Assembly: GCA_964247695.1 (NCBI GenBank)
Contig: CAXTVI010000009.1
Coordinates: 41,038 to 105,037, forward strand
Length of the DNA: 64,000 bases
Source of the DNA: Lichenicoccus sp964247695
Lineage (GTDB): Bacteria; Pseudomonadota; Alphaproteobacteria; Acetobacterales; Acetobacteraceae
Direction: 5' to 3'
The position numbers were made by a program, and so were the translations under genes. A model generated the notes under the pieces. It had not been told where the DNA came from. It worked only from the letters and a program-made list of their open reading frames with translations, and did no database searches. This document shows positions 52,507 to 63,576 of this stretch, piece by piece (the first letter of the stretch is position 1; each line of letters opens with the position of its first letter).

Positions 52507-54432
52507 ATGGCGTTTGATCCCGCCTTCCTCGACGAGTTGCGGGCACGGACGCCGATCGCCGCCGTGGTCGGCCGCCGCACCCGCCTGGCGCGGTCCGGGC
52601 GCAACTGGAAGGCCTGCTGCCCCTTCCACGGCGAGAAGACGCCCTCCTTCTATGTGTACGACGACCATTTCCACTGCTTCGGCTGCGGCGCGCATGGCGA
52701 CGTGATCTCGTTCGCCATGCAGAGCGGCGGCCAGTCGTTCCTGGAGACCGTGCAGGCGCTGGCCGCCGAGGCCGGCCTCGAGGTGCCGAGGCAGAGCGAG
52801 GCGGCGCGTGGTGCCGCCGCCCGTGCAAAGACGCTCGGAGAGGCGCTGGACGCGGCCCAGCGGAGTTACGTCCGGCGGCTGGGCACCCAGGAGGGCCGGG
52901 AAGGGCTCACCTATCTGCGCGCGCGTGGCCTCAGCGAGGCGACCATTGCCGCCTTTGGCCTGGGCTGGTCGGGCGACGGCCGCGGCAGCCTGGCGGCGGA
53001 GTTGCGCGAGCAGGGCATCGAGGCCGCGCTCATGGCCGAGGCGGGGCTGATGCGCCTCGACGAGGCTGCCCGCCCGAAGGGCGAGCTGTTCTTCAATCGG
53101 GTCACCTTTCCGATCCGCGACCGCCGCGGCGCCCTGGTGAGCTTCGGCGGCCGCACGCTGGGCGACGGACAGCCGAAATACCTGAACGGGCCGGAGACCG
53201 CCCTCTTCGTCAAGCGACGCACCCTGTTCGGGCTGGATCGCGCGCTGCCCGCAATCCGGGCGGTGCCGGCGGCCGCCAACGGCCCTGCGCGGTTGCCGGC
53301 TCCGCTGGTGGTGGTCGAGGGCTACATGGATGTGATCGCCCTGCACCAGGCGGGCCTTGGGGGCGCCGTGGCGCCGCTTGGCACTGCGCTCACCACCGAG
53401 CAGCTCGAGGCGCTCTGGCGTGCCTCGCCGGAGCCGGTGCTGTGCTTCGATGGCGACGCCGCCGGCCGTCGGGCCGCGATCCGTGCGGCCGAGACCGCGC
53501 TGCCGCTGCTCGACATGGAGCGCACGCTGCGTATCTGCCGGCTGCCGGACGGCGAGGATCCGGACAGCCTGCTGCGCAGCCGCGGCCCGGGCGCGATGCG
53601 TGCCGCTCTCGAAGCCGCGCGCCCGATCGGCGACATGCTGTTCGAACTGCTCTCTGAAGGCGTGCACGATCCGGGGCCGGAGCAGCGCGCGGCCCTGCAT
53701 ACCCGCCTGGTCGAGGCTGCCTCGCGCATCGGCAACAAGACGCTGGCGGGGGAGTACCGGCGCACCCTGCTGGACCGGTTCTTCGAGACCTTCCGCAGGC
53801 GCCGTCCGGAGCATGGCCGCGCGCCGGGCCACGCCGCGGCGCCCCGACCGGTGTCGGGGCGGCCCGGCCTGCAGGGAGGCGCCGTGCCTGCCGCGCACCG
53901 GTTGGTGGATGGCTCGGGCGTCAGGCACGAGCGCACGCGTATCCTGACGGCGATCCTGCTGCGGCATCCGGAGTTGCTGCATGACGTCGAGGAGGCGTAT
54001 TGCGGGCTCGACCTGCCGGAGGGCCTACGCCTCCTGCGCGAGCACATGGTCGGCTGGGCAAGCGCCCAGGTTTCCATAGGGCATGGTGCGGACGGACCTG
54101 CTACAGACGTTGCCGCACAGGCTCTTGACTCGCAAGCCCTGATCGACCACCTGACGCTAGCCGGATTGTCGGCGCAGCTCGACACGGTTCTCGGCGCGGG
54201 CATTCTGCCGATCGAGGAGCAGGTCAGCGCGGCTGATATGCCGGCCGAGGTCGAGGCCCGCTGGTGGCATTATTTCGGGTTGCTCAACTTCGAGCGGCTG
54301 GAACAGGAGATGCAGGCCTCGCTCCGCCAGTGGGTCGAGCGCAACGACGAGCCGTCGCACCGCCGGTTGCGGGCCTTGTCCGAAGCCTGTTCCGCGCTGC
54401 GTGCCGGCGAGCAGGCCGACGAGGATGGGTAG
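52507..54432 (+). CDS. dnaG: DNA primase
   Basis: A 641-residue primase. The N-terminal zinc ribbon (CCPFHGEKTPSFYVYDDH, then HCFGCGAHGD) is followed by the catalytic core with the RNA-polymerase basic motif region and TOPRIM motifs (VVEGYMDVIALHQAG, CFDGDAAGRRAA). A C-terminal DnaB-interaction helical domain closes it. It makes RNA primers for replication. It lies in an operon-like order with yqeY upstream and rpoD 100 bp downstream. Confidence 0.96.
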   Translation: MAFDPAFLDELRARTPIAAVVGRRTRLARSGRNWKACCPFHGEKTPSFYVYDDHFHCFGCGAHGDVISFAMQSGGQSFLETVQALAAEAGLEVPRQSEAARGAAARAKTLGEALDAAQRSYVRRLGTQEGREGLTYLRARGLSEATIAAFGLGWSGDGRGSLAAELREQGIEAALMAEAGLMRLDEAARPKGELFFNRVTFPIRDRRGALVSFGGRTLGDGQPKYLNGPETALFVKRRTLFGLDRALPAIRAVPAAANGPARLPAPLVVVEGYMDVIALHQAGLGGAVAPLGTALTTEQLEALWRASPEPVLCFDGDAAGRRAAIRAAETALPLLDMERTLRICRLPDGEDPDSLLRSRGPGAMRAALEAARPIGDMLFELLSEGVHDPGPEQRAALHTRLVEAASRIGNKTLAGEYRRTLLDRFFETFRRRRPEHGRAPGHAAAPRPVSGRPGLQGGAVPAAHRLVDGSGVRHERTRILTAILLRHPELLHDVEEAYCGLDLPEGLRLLREHMVGWASAQVSIGHGADGPATDVAAQALDSQALIDHLTLAGLSAQLDTVLGAGILPIEEQVSAADMPAEVEARWWHYFGLLNFERLEQEMQASLRQWVERNDEPSHRRLRALSEACSALRAGEQADEDG

Positions 54433-54532
54433 GGTCGAGCAGCGACCGGGTCCGGGCGGCCGCTGCATGGAACCGTCAACGGTCCACCGCCCGTCCCCGG
54501 GTGGCGGGCCAATGTTTGGAGTTGGGTAGGCG

Positions 54533-56485
<1,953 letters not shown>

Positions 56486-56554
56486 GCAGGCGGGCGGCTG
56501 GCTGCACCATGCAGTCCAGCCGCCTTGCCTCCAGTCCCTTGGGATAAGCCCGTC

Positions 56555-57169
56555 ATGGTCCAGCAGACCCACGTCACGCCGTCAAAGATGCCATCCGGCT
56601 CCGGCCCCTCCACCCGCATCGGCGTCGACGTGACCTTCCTGCGCATGATGCGGCCACCTTCCGGCGAGACGCCTGGGCTGCCGGATGGCTTCGAGCTCGC
56701 TGCCGTGACCCGGCCGACGGTCGGCTTCTATCGCTATCTCTATGCGACGGTCGGGCGGGACTATTGCTGGTGGCTGCGCCGGATGACGCCGGACGCCGAG
56801 ATCGCGGCCCTGCTCGGCGACCCGCGCATCTCGCTGCACGTGCTGTATCACCAGGGCGAGCCGGGCGGCTTCTTCGAGCTCGACGGCCGGCACGGCAGCG
56901 AGGTCAATATCGGCTATTTCGGGCTGATGCCGCACCTGGTCGGCCAGGGCATCGGGACCGCGTTCCTGCATGCCGCAATCGCCGAGGCATGGCGTCAAAC
57001 CGGGCTGCGCCCGGGGGCGGCGATCCGGGTCAATACCTGCACCGCGGACCATCCGCGGGCCTTGGGCACCTACGTGCGGGCCGGCTTCAGTCCCGTGCGC
57101 ACCGTGCGCGAGATCTGGGACATTCCGGATCGGCTCGGCCTGCCGATCCCGGCCCGTCTGCGCGTGTAG
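56555..57169 (+). CDS. GNAT-family N-acetyltransferase
   Basis: A 204-residue protein with the GNAT fold. Recognisable are the substrate-side region (YRYLYATVGRDYCWWLRRMTPDAEI), strand-beta4 VNIGYFGLMPHLVGQGIGTAFL containing the acetyl-CoA loop (LVGQGIG), and the C-terminal TADHPRALGTYVRAGFSPVR typical of the family. The acceptor is unknown. ATG 56555 follows GGGAT. It lies 69 bp after rpoD and upstream of tonB. Confidence 0.85.
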   Translation: MVQQTHVTPSKMPSGSGPSTRIGVDVTFLRMMRPPSGETPGLPDGFELAAVTRPTVGFYRYLYATVGRDYCWWLRRMTPDAEIAALLGDPRISLHVLYHQGEPGGFFELDGRHGSEVNIGYFGLMPHLVGQGIGTAFLHAAIAEAWRQTGLRPGAAIRVNTCTADHPRALGTYVRAGFSPVRTVREIWDIPDRLGLPIPARLRV

Positions 57170-57233
57170 GGCATGAGCGGATCCGAACGCCGGGCGTGCA
57201 CGAGGATGTCGGGACGGAAGCTGTCCTGAGCGG

Positions 57234-58109
57234 ATGACGGCAAGGTCGGGATCGAGGGCCGAAACCGTGCGTGTCGAACCGCTGATGGCGGTGCCCCGAG
57301 CAGCGTCGGTTCCCGGGTCGACGGCCGCGCGCGAGCGTGTCCGGCTGTTCGTGCCGTCCGCGGCCTGGGGTGGCCGGCGCAGGCGCGAAATGCTGGCCGG
57401 GGCGGCCGTGATCGCGGTGCTGTTCCACGTGATGATGGTGGGAGCCATCGTCGAGGCGCCCGGCCTGCTGCCGCGGTTTATGCGGCCGGCGCCCCCGGTG
57501 CCACCGCCGCCGCCGCCGGAAGCCGAGATCGAGATGGTCAAGCAGGACACTCCGACCGTCGGCGGCACGCCGCCGCCGCAGAAGGCGCCGCCGCCGGCGC
57601 CCAAGGCGGCGCCCGAGCAGCCGAAGCAGGGCGGTGGCGCGCAGGCGATGAATGCCCCGGCTGGTCCGGCGGTGCCGCCGCCTGCCAAGGCCCCGGACCT
57701 CCGGCAGGGCGCGGACAAGGCGGGCAAGGCGGAACAGACGACTCCGCCGCCTTCGCCGCCCGCGCAGACCGCGCAGGTCAATCTCGACTTGGACGGGCAG
57801 GCTGGCTGGGGGCTGGTCGACCAGCGGACGATCGCGGCCTCCCCCGACGATCGCTACGTCAACAAGCCGGCGGCGTATCCGCGTGCCGCCGGACTGCGAG
57901 GCGAGGAGGGTACCGTCTATCTGGTGACCGAGGTCGCGCCGGATGGTCACGCCTCGAGCGTGGAGATCCTGCAGAGCTCGGGCTATGCCGATCTCGACCG
58001 GGCCGCGCGCAATGCGGTTGCCTCCTGGCACTTCAGGCCGGCGATCCGGGATGGCCAGCCGGTCGCCTCCGAGATGCGCGAGGCCTACCACTTCAAGATC
58101 GACCGGTAG
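57234..58109 (+). CDS. tonB: TonB-family energy transducer
   Basis: A 291-residue TonB. A basic N-terminus, one transmembrane helix (MLAGAAVIAVLFHVMMVGAIV) with the His found in TonB helices, a Pro/Ala/Lys-rich periplasmic spacer, and a C-terminal domain (VNKPAAYPRAAGLRGEEGTVYLVTEV, then SVEILQSSGYADLDRAARNAV and WHFRPA). It couples the proton-motive force through ExbB/ExbD to outer-membrane receptors such as the one at 5.3-8.1 kb. No exbB or exbD is in the window. An earlier start at 57234 is accepted, but an internal Met at residue 18 is possible. Confidence 0.92.
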   Translation: MTARSGSRAETVRVEPLMAVPRAASVPGSTAARERVRLFVPSAAWGGRRRREMLAGAAVIAVLFHVMMVGAIVEAPGLLPRFMRPAPPVPPPPPPEAEIEMVKQDTPTVGGTPPPQKAPPPAPKAAPEQPKQGGGAQAMNAPAGPAVPPPAKAPDLRQGADKAGKAEQTTPPPSPPAQTAQVNLDLDGQAGWGLVDQRTIAASPDDRYVNKPAAYPRAAGLRGEEGTVYLVTEVAPDGHASSVEILQSSGYADLDRAARNAVASWHFRPAIRDGQPVASEMREAYHFKIDR

Positions 58110-58140
58110 CGGGCGTCCCCCGTAGCATCCACCTGCTGGA

Positions 58141-60192
58141 TTGCCGACCCCCTTGGTTCGCCTGTTTGACTTCCTGTTGCGCCGGGCGGCTTGTGTGCGC
58201 ATGGGTCACGGCGGCACGACCGAGGCGGCCTATCCGATCCTGCTCGCCGATCCGGTGGTCGCGCATGCGGGCCATCAGCACCTGCGCCGGCGCGACGGCT
58301 CGCTGCAGCCGCTCCTCAACGAGCCGGGACTGCCGGTCACGGCCTTCGTGCCCGGCTGGACGCCGACGGTGCTGTATGGCGGTGCGCCGCCCTACCTGAT
58401 CCTCGAATTTGCCGGTCCGGACGATGCGCGCGCGGCATGGCTGCTCGATGCCGGCCTGTGCCGGCTCGGCGACCGCCTCGACGAGCTTGATCCGGATCAT
58501 CTGGGCGCCCTGCGCGCCGCGATCCTGCCGGCGCTGCGCCGGATCGCCAGCGACATCCTGCTGCGCCCGGTGCCGATCTTCTCGCGCGAGGCGCAGGCCT
58601 TCGCGCAACTCAACGATGCCTTCCGCGACCGGCTGGCGGAACTCGCGGCCGACGAGGTGCTGCGCCCGCCGCAGATCGTCCCGGTCGCGGAGATTCCGGA
58701 CCGGATGCGCTTCGTGCCAGAACGCGAAGCGGCCCCGGAGGTGCCGCTGCGGCGGGCGCATATCGCCGCCGGGCTCGCGGTGCCGTTCGAGGACCGAATC
58801 CTGGCCGCGACGCACGACGGGATGCTGTCGTTCCCGAGTCCCGTCGACGGCCGCCCTCTGCGCTGCCAGGGCAGTCTCTATCTCGATGATTTTCGCATCG
58901 CCTACCGGTTCGCCGACATCGCGGCCGGGCTCGCTTTCTACGTCATCGCGTCGGACCACTACTTCAAGGCGCTGGCGCTCTATGTGCCGGCCATCGACCT
59001 GCTGGTGGTGCCCGACACCTGGTGCCGGCATCTGCTCGGCGTATATTTCGCGCCCGGCGTCGAACGCCGCATGGTGCGCCACGCCCTGGCCTTCGGCGCG
59101 AGCCTGGTGCGCTACCTCGCGCGTGGCGCAACCCGGCTCGCCAGCGTGCTGCGCGGGGCGCCCGGCACGCATCTCGGCCACCAGCTCTGGAACGAGCTGT
59201 CCGGCATCGAACACCTGCTGGACTCCAGGCCCGGCGCGCTCGTCCCGGAGTGGATCGTGCCCGGCCCGCGCCATGCCATCGAGCTGTGGGGGGCCACCGA
59301 CCTGGTGTTTCCCGAGCTGAGGCAGCGGGTCAACCGGGCGTTCGCCGGCGGCGGCGACGTGCTGCCCTACCTGTACAGCGAGGGCGTGTGCGCGGTGCGG
59401 ATGACGCGCGAGCGCGTGTCGGCCGGGCTACGGCGGCGGCTGCAGCGCATCGGGCGCGCCGGCCCGGTCTTTGCGGCCGCGGAACTGCTGGCCCGGGATG
59501 CGCGCCGCAAGCCGGCAGCGGTGATCGTGCTCGGCCTGCGCGTCGAGAACCGCACGATGGTCGACATCACGCAGTTCTTCGCAGATGCGATCGCATTGAT
59601 CGCGCAGCGCTGGCCGGGCTCGATCGTGGTCATCGACGGACACAACTCGTGGCATCCGGATCCGGCGCACGGCACGACGGACGGCCATTCGATCCAGAGC
59701 CATGGCGAATGGATGGCGGCGACGCCGCCGTTGCAGGTCGAGCGCGCGATCGCCGTCGACCTGCGCAGCATGGCCGGCATGCTCGATGTCCGCATCGTGG
59801 ATACGCTCGGCGCGCCGCTGTCGCACAGCCTGGCCTGGGCGCAGCTCTGCGACGGGTTTCTCTCGATCTGGGGCGCGAGCCTCGCGAAGTTCCGCTGGAT
59901 CTGCAACAAGCCGGGCCTTGTCGTGACGAGCCGCGCCAACCTGCTGCATCGCGACGACCTGCACATCTACGACGCACCGCGCTACATGGAGCTGCCGACG
60001 ACGCTGCTGTTCACGGATGCAGAGGCCGTCGAGGACGATGCCCAGGCCGCGAGACTGGTGCCGGTCGCCCAGGATGATCCGCTGTTCGCGAACTTCCGCG
60101 TCGACCATGGCCGTGTGCTGGATCAGTTTGCCGGGCTGATCGAGGAGCAGCTCGCGACGAGACGCCGTGCATCGACCGTTGCGATAGGCTAG
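58141..60192 (+). CDS. Large protein of unknown function, possible glycosyltransferase-like
   Basis: A 683-residue soluble protein (663 if started at ATG 58201) with no family I can name. The C-terminal third has alternating hydrophobic strands and motifs reminiscent of GT-B fold glycosyltransferases (AAVIVLGLRVENRTMVDI, SIVVIDGHNSWHPDP, and IWGASLAKFRWICNKPG, which looks like a nucleotide-sugar site). The N-terminal two thirds are unlike anything I recognise. The start TTG 58141 is uncertain. It opens a run of four close-packed genes that end with a TIM-barrel epimerase-like gene, so a role in glycan synthesis is inferred from context only. Confidence 0.7.
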   Translation: MPTPLVRLFDFLLRRAACVRMGHGGTTEAAYPILLADPVVAHAGHQHLRRRDGSLQPLLNEPGLPVTAFVPGWTPTVLYGGAPPYLILEFAGPDDARAAWLLDAGLCRLGDRLDELDPDHLGALRAAILPALRRIASDILLRPVPIFSREAQAFAQLNDAFRDRLAELAADEVLRPPQIVPVAEIPDRMRFVPEREAAPEVPLRRAHIAAGLAVPFEDRILAATHDGMLSFPSPVDGRPLRCQGSLYLDDFRIAYRFADIAAGLAFYVIASDHYFKALALYVPAIDLLVVPDTWCRHLLGVYFAPGVERRMVRHALAFGASLVRYLARGATRLASVLRGAPGTHLGHQLWNELSGIEHLLDSRPGALVPEWIVPGPRHAIELWGATDLVFPELRQRVNRAFAGGGDVLPYLYSEGVCAVRMTRERVSAGLRRRLQRIGRAGPVFAAAELLARDARRKPAAVIVLGLRVENRTMVDITQFFADAIALIAQRWPGSIVVIDGHNSWHPDPAHGTTDGHSIQSHGEWMAATPPLQVERAIAVDLRSMAGMLDVRIVDTLGAPLSHSLAWAQLCDGFLSIWGASLAKFRWICNKPGLVVTSRANLLHRDDLHIYDAPRYMELPTTLLFTDAEAVEDDAQAARLVPVAQDDPLFANFRVDHGRVLDQFAGLIEEQLATRRRASTVAIG

Positions 60193-60226
60193 GCTGGCGA
60201 CTGGCAGTGCCGGGTACAGGCGGTCC

Positions 60227-61330
60227 ATGGCTTCGCGTATCGCGATCATCGGCGCGGGCTGGTACGGCTGCCATATCGGCCTGTCGCTCAAGTTGCTCGG
60301 CTTCGACGTCACCGTCTTCGAGCAGCATGCGCGCCCGCTGCACGAAGCCTCCGGCAACAACCAGTTCCGCCTGCATCTGGGCTTCCACTATCCGCGCCAT
60401 CACCAGACCCGGGTGCAGTCGCGCGACGGGTTCATGCGCTTCATGGAGCGCTACCCGTATCTCAGCCGCGAGGTCTCGGAGAACATCTACGCGGTGCCCA
60501 GCATCGAGAGCCTGATCGATTTTCCGACCTATCGCCTGATCATGACGTCGTCGGGGATCGATTTCCGCGAGATCACGCGCGCCTCGGTGCCGATCGTCGA
60601 GGTGATGGGGCTGATCCAGACCGGCGAGCGCGTGCTGCTGATCGAGCAGGCGCGCCGCTATTTCGCCGGCCAGCTCTCGGGCAGCCTGGTGCTCAACCAC
60701 CATGTTTGCAGCATCGAGCACGAGCCCGGCTGCGTGCGTGTCGAGGGCGTGCCGTTCGACCTGCTGGTGGATGCGAGCTGGGGCAAGCAATCCGGGTTGC
60801 CCGACGGCTTCTTCTACGAGCCCACCATCCTGCTGTATTATGAGACGGATCGGCATTTCCCGGCCGTCACCCTGGTCGACGGCCCGCTCTGCTCGGTGTA
60901 TCCCACCGAGGATCCGAGCATCTACACGCTCTCCTCGGTACCGCACACGCCGCTCGGGGTCACGACCGATCCTGCCCGCGCGCGCCAGATCCGCGACAGC
61001 GTGTCATCGGCGCTGGTGCAGGCCAGGCGGCTTGCGATGGAAGCGCAGATCTCGCGCTACCTGCCGGGGTTCCGGCAGAGTTTCCGTTTCGTCGGGCCGC
61101 AGCTCGCGATCAAGACCAAGCCGGTCGGCAGCTTCGACGACCGGTCGTGCTCGGTGATCCGGCGCGGCCGGGTGTTCCAGGTCATGTCGGGCAAGATCGA
61201 CACCATCTTCTTCGCGATGGAGCGCATCCTTTCCTTCATCGAGGCGTCGCAGGCGCACGCGGTTATGCCGCTGCAAAGCCCGCTGCGGCAGGACATCCTC
61301 GATCGCGGCATCATCACGCGTGTGCACTGA
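60227..61330 (+). CDS. FAD-dependent oxidoreductase
   Basis: A 367-residue protein beginning with a dinucleotide-binding motif (RIAIIGAGWYGCHIGLSLK, residues 4-22). It continues with the FNQ/HYPR segment (GNNQFRLHLGFHYPRHHQTRVQS), which I associate with flavoproteins encoded in polysaccharide gene clusters. The middle holds VDASWGKQSG and the C-terminal FAD contact region (VMSGKIDTIFFAMERILSF). The substrate is unknown. It lies 34 bp after the large unknown gene and overlaps the epimerase gene by 11 nt. Confidence 0.82.
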   Translation: MASRIAIIGAGWYGCHIGLSLKLLGFDVTVFEQHARPLHEASGNNQFRLHLGFHYPRHHQTRVQSRDGFMRFMERYPYLSREVSENIYAVPSIESLIDFPTYRLIMTSSGIDFREITRASVPIVEVMGLIQTGERVLLIEQARRYFAGQLSGSLVLNHHVCSIEHEPGCVRVEGVPFDLLVDASWGKQSGLPDGFFYEPTILLYYETDRHFPAVTLVDGPLCSVYPTEDPSIYTLSSVPHTPLGVTTDPARARQIRDSVSSALVQARRLAMEAQISRYLPGFRQSFRFVGPQLAIKTKPVGSFDDRSCSVIRRGRVFQVMSGKIDTIFFAMERILSFIEASQAHAVMPLQSPLRQDILDRGIITRVH

Positions 61331-62099
61331 GCGCGGCCGGGACGCGCTGATCGGGCATACCGGGTTCGTCGGCTCGAACCTGCTGCGCCAGCGGGAGTTC
61401 GCGGCCACCTTCAACTCGTCGAGCATCGAAGGCATCGACGGCCAGACGTACGACGCGGTGGTGTGCGCGGGGGTGACGGCGGTGAAATGGTGGGCGAACC
61501 AGAACCCCACGCAGGACCGGGCCGGCATCGAGGCGCTGATGCGTCATCTCGACACCATCACGGCCGGCCACTTCACCCTGATCTCGACGATCGATGTCTA
61601 TGACAGGCCTGTCGCGGTCGATGAGGACCACACGCCCGACCCGGACCGCCTGCACGCATACGGGCGCCATCGGCTGATGCTGGAGGACTACGTTGCGCAG
61701 CACTTCGGACACCATCTCATCGTGCGGCTGCCGGGCCTGTTCGGGACCGGATTGAAAAAGAACGTCATTCACGATCTGATGCACGGCGAGCGGCTCGCCG
61801 CGATCAATCCGGCCTCGACCTTCCAGTGGTATCCGCTCGACCGGCTGTCGGCCGACCTTGCGCGCGCGAGGCGCCTGGATCCCGGGCTGCTCAACCTCGC
61901 GACCGCACCGCTCGACATGGCGACGCTATGCGGGCGCCTGTTCAAGGATGCCCTGATCGGCGCGGACGCGGCGGCGGCGAACGCCTACGACATGCGCACC
62001 CGTCATGCGGCCGCGTTCGGCGGCGGGGACGGCGTCATCATGGATGCGGCCGCGGTGCTGGATGCGCTCGAGCGTTTCGTCATCGGGCGGACCGCCTGA
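61320..62099 (+). CDS. NAD-dependent epimerase/dehydratase family protein
   Basis: A 259-residue extended short-chain dehydrogenase. The Rossmann motif is IGHTGFVGSNLL (11-22), the serine region is LISTIDVYDRP, and the active-site Tyr is in HAYGRHRLMLE. The usual YxxxK reads Y114-x3-R118, so the catalytic Lys is Arg. This could reduce or change activity. Start GTG 61320 overlaps the upstream gene. The product may modify a nucleotide sugar in the same pathway as its neighbours. Confidence 0.82.
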   Translation: MCTERGRDALIGHTGFVGSNLLRQREFAATFNSSSIEGIDGQTYDAVVCAGVTAVKWWANQNPTQDRAGIEALMRHLDTITAGHFTLISTIDVYDRPVAVDEDHTPDPDRLHAYGRHRLMLEDYVAQHFGHHLIVRLPGLFGTGLKKNVIHDLMHGERLAAINPASTFQWYPLDRLSADLARARRLDPGLLNLATAPLDMATLCGRLFKDALIGADAAAANAYDMRTRHAAAFGGGDGVIMDAAAVLDALERFVIGRTA

Positions 62100-62965
62100 T
62101 GCGACGGACAGGCATGTCGAACCTGGCCTGGCGCACCGGCTTGGCGATGCAGGCGTCGGCACTTGCCGCCCTGGCCCGCCACGGGGCGGCCGGAGTGGAA
62201 GTCGCTCCGACCCGGATCGCAGCCTGGGACGAGATCACCCCGGCGCTGCTGGCCGCGTTCCGCAAGGCGTGCAGGGACGAGGGACTGGTGGTCAGCTCGT
62301 TGCAGGCGATCTTCTACGGTTGCCCGGACGCAGCGCTGCTCGGCAGCGCCGGCGCCTTCGCCGCGATGCAGGAGCAGGTGCGACGCGTGACGGGCATCGC
62401 GTCGGCTCTCGGTGCCGCGGTCGCAGTGTTCGGTGCGCCGAAACATCGCCTGCGTGGTGCGATGACGCGGCCGGTGGCGATGGAGCTGGCGGCGGACCGG
62501 CTCGGGCTGCTCGCCGAACTTGCCGCGGCCGGTGGCCTCGTGCTCGGCATCGAGCCGGTGCCGGAGGCTTATGGCGCCGACTTCCTCAACCACGCGCACG
62601 AGGTGATCGACCTTGTGCGCCAGGTGGATCATGCGGGCCTACGGGTGCATCTCGACACCGCCTGCGTCACCCTCGCCGGCGACGATCCCGCCCGCGCGAT
62701 CGCGGCCGCCGGTCCGCTGCTCGCGCACTACCATATGGCGGAGCCGCAGCTCGGTGGCTATGCCGGGGCCGCGCTTGACCATGCGGCGGCGGCGCGCGCG
62801 CTGGACGACGCCGGCTATGCCGGGTGGGTCGTCATCGAGATGCTGGCGGTGCCGCCGGACGCGGGCAGCGAGGCGGCCGAACTGCACGCCATCGCCACGG
62901 CGCTCGCCTTTGCCCGGACGATGGAAGCGCCCCGCATGGCAGCGAGCCGACCAGCTGGCCGGTGA
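62099..62965 (+). CDS. Sugar phosphate isomerase/epimerase-like TIM-barrel protein
   Basis: A 288-residue protein of the AP-endonuclease-2-like TIM-barrel group. Features are AALARHGAAGVEVAPTRIAAW, VVSSLQAIFYGCPDAAL, LVLGIEPVPEAYGADFLN (a metal-ligand Glu), RVHLDTACVTLAG (metal Asp), LLAHYHMAEPQLGGY and VVIEMLAVPP. The metal-site pattern looks intact. The ATG overlaps the upstream TGA as TGATG; ATG 62114 after GGACAGG is an alternative. It closes the four-gene cluster. The substrate is unknown, probably a sugar. Confidence 0.82.
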   Translation: MRRTGMSNLAWRTGLAMQASALAALARHGAAGVEVAPTRIAAWDEITPALLAAFRKACRDEGLVVSSLQAIFYGCPDAALLGSAGAFAAMQEQVRRVTGIASALGAAVAVFGAPKHRLRGAMTRPVAMELAADRLGLLAELAAAGGLVLGIEPVPEAYGADFLNHAHEVIDLVRQVDHAGLRVHLDTACVTLAGDDPARAIAAAGPLLAHYHMAEPQLGGYAGAALDHAAAARALDDAGYAGWVVIEMLAVPPDAGSEAAELHAIATALAFARTMEAPRMAASRPAGR

Positions 62966-63023
62966 TCCCGGCACAGGGATAATGTTCTACGCGTGACAGG
63001 TCGAAGTGCAGCAGCGCTGGCGT

Positions 63024-63530
63024 CTTCGGCCAGCCACCTTGTGCAACTCGATGACGTCACGAACATTTTTGGGCCAGAAGCGCGCGCGCGCCGATGTGTC
63101 GTTCGCGCAAGGCGACCGCCGGCCACGTACGTGTTGCCAGGATTTACGCGTTCGACGACCGGGTTGCGGTCATTCGCCAGCTCGGCTTCCTTCTGACGAG
63201 CGGGTGTTCTACGCCTACCTCTTCGGCCTTGAGCTGCCGCATCTCAGCGCGGTGATGCTCGGGCTCGATGTGCCTGCGGCGATGACGCGGCTGGCACCGA
63301 CCATCGCCAGCCTGCGCGTGGCCGAAGAGCTGGATGCCTGTCCCGAGGACTACTCCCGCAGCACCAAAAAGAAGCTCGGCCTGCTGCTGGCGCTGCTGCA
63401 CCAGCCCAGGCTGCCGGTGCTGGACGAGCCGACCAACGACCTGGACGTCGAAGCCACCTAATCTGTTCTACGAGCTGATCCGGGACCAGGCCTCGGCCGG
63501 CACCGCCATCCTGTTCTCGACCTGCTCGCC
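63024..63530 (+). pseudogene. Decayed ABC transporter ATPase remnant
   Basis: Pieces of one ABC ATPase lie in different frames. LVQLDDVTNIFG (from about 63038) is in one frame; KRARADVSFA and then ERVFYAYLFGLELPHLS through KKKLGLLLALLHQPRLPVLDEPTNDLD (to about 63455) are in a second. After a TAA at 63459-63461, LFYELIRDQASAGTAILFST continues in a third. The Walker A loop is missing. Walker B is present (VLDEPTND). The remnant then breaks off near 63525. Frameshifts and a deletion mean it cannot encode a working ATPase. Confidence 0.8.
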
Positions 63531-63576
63531 CCGATTGCGGCCAACCCGCTGTTCGTGCGGCGCGCCATGCGGTCGA

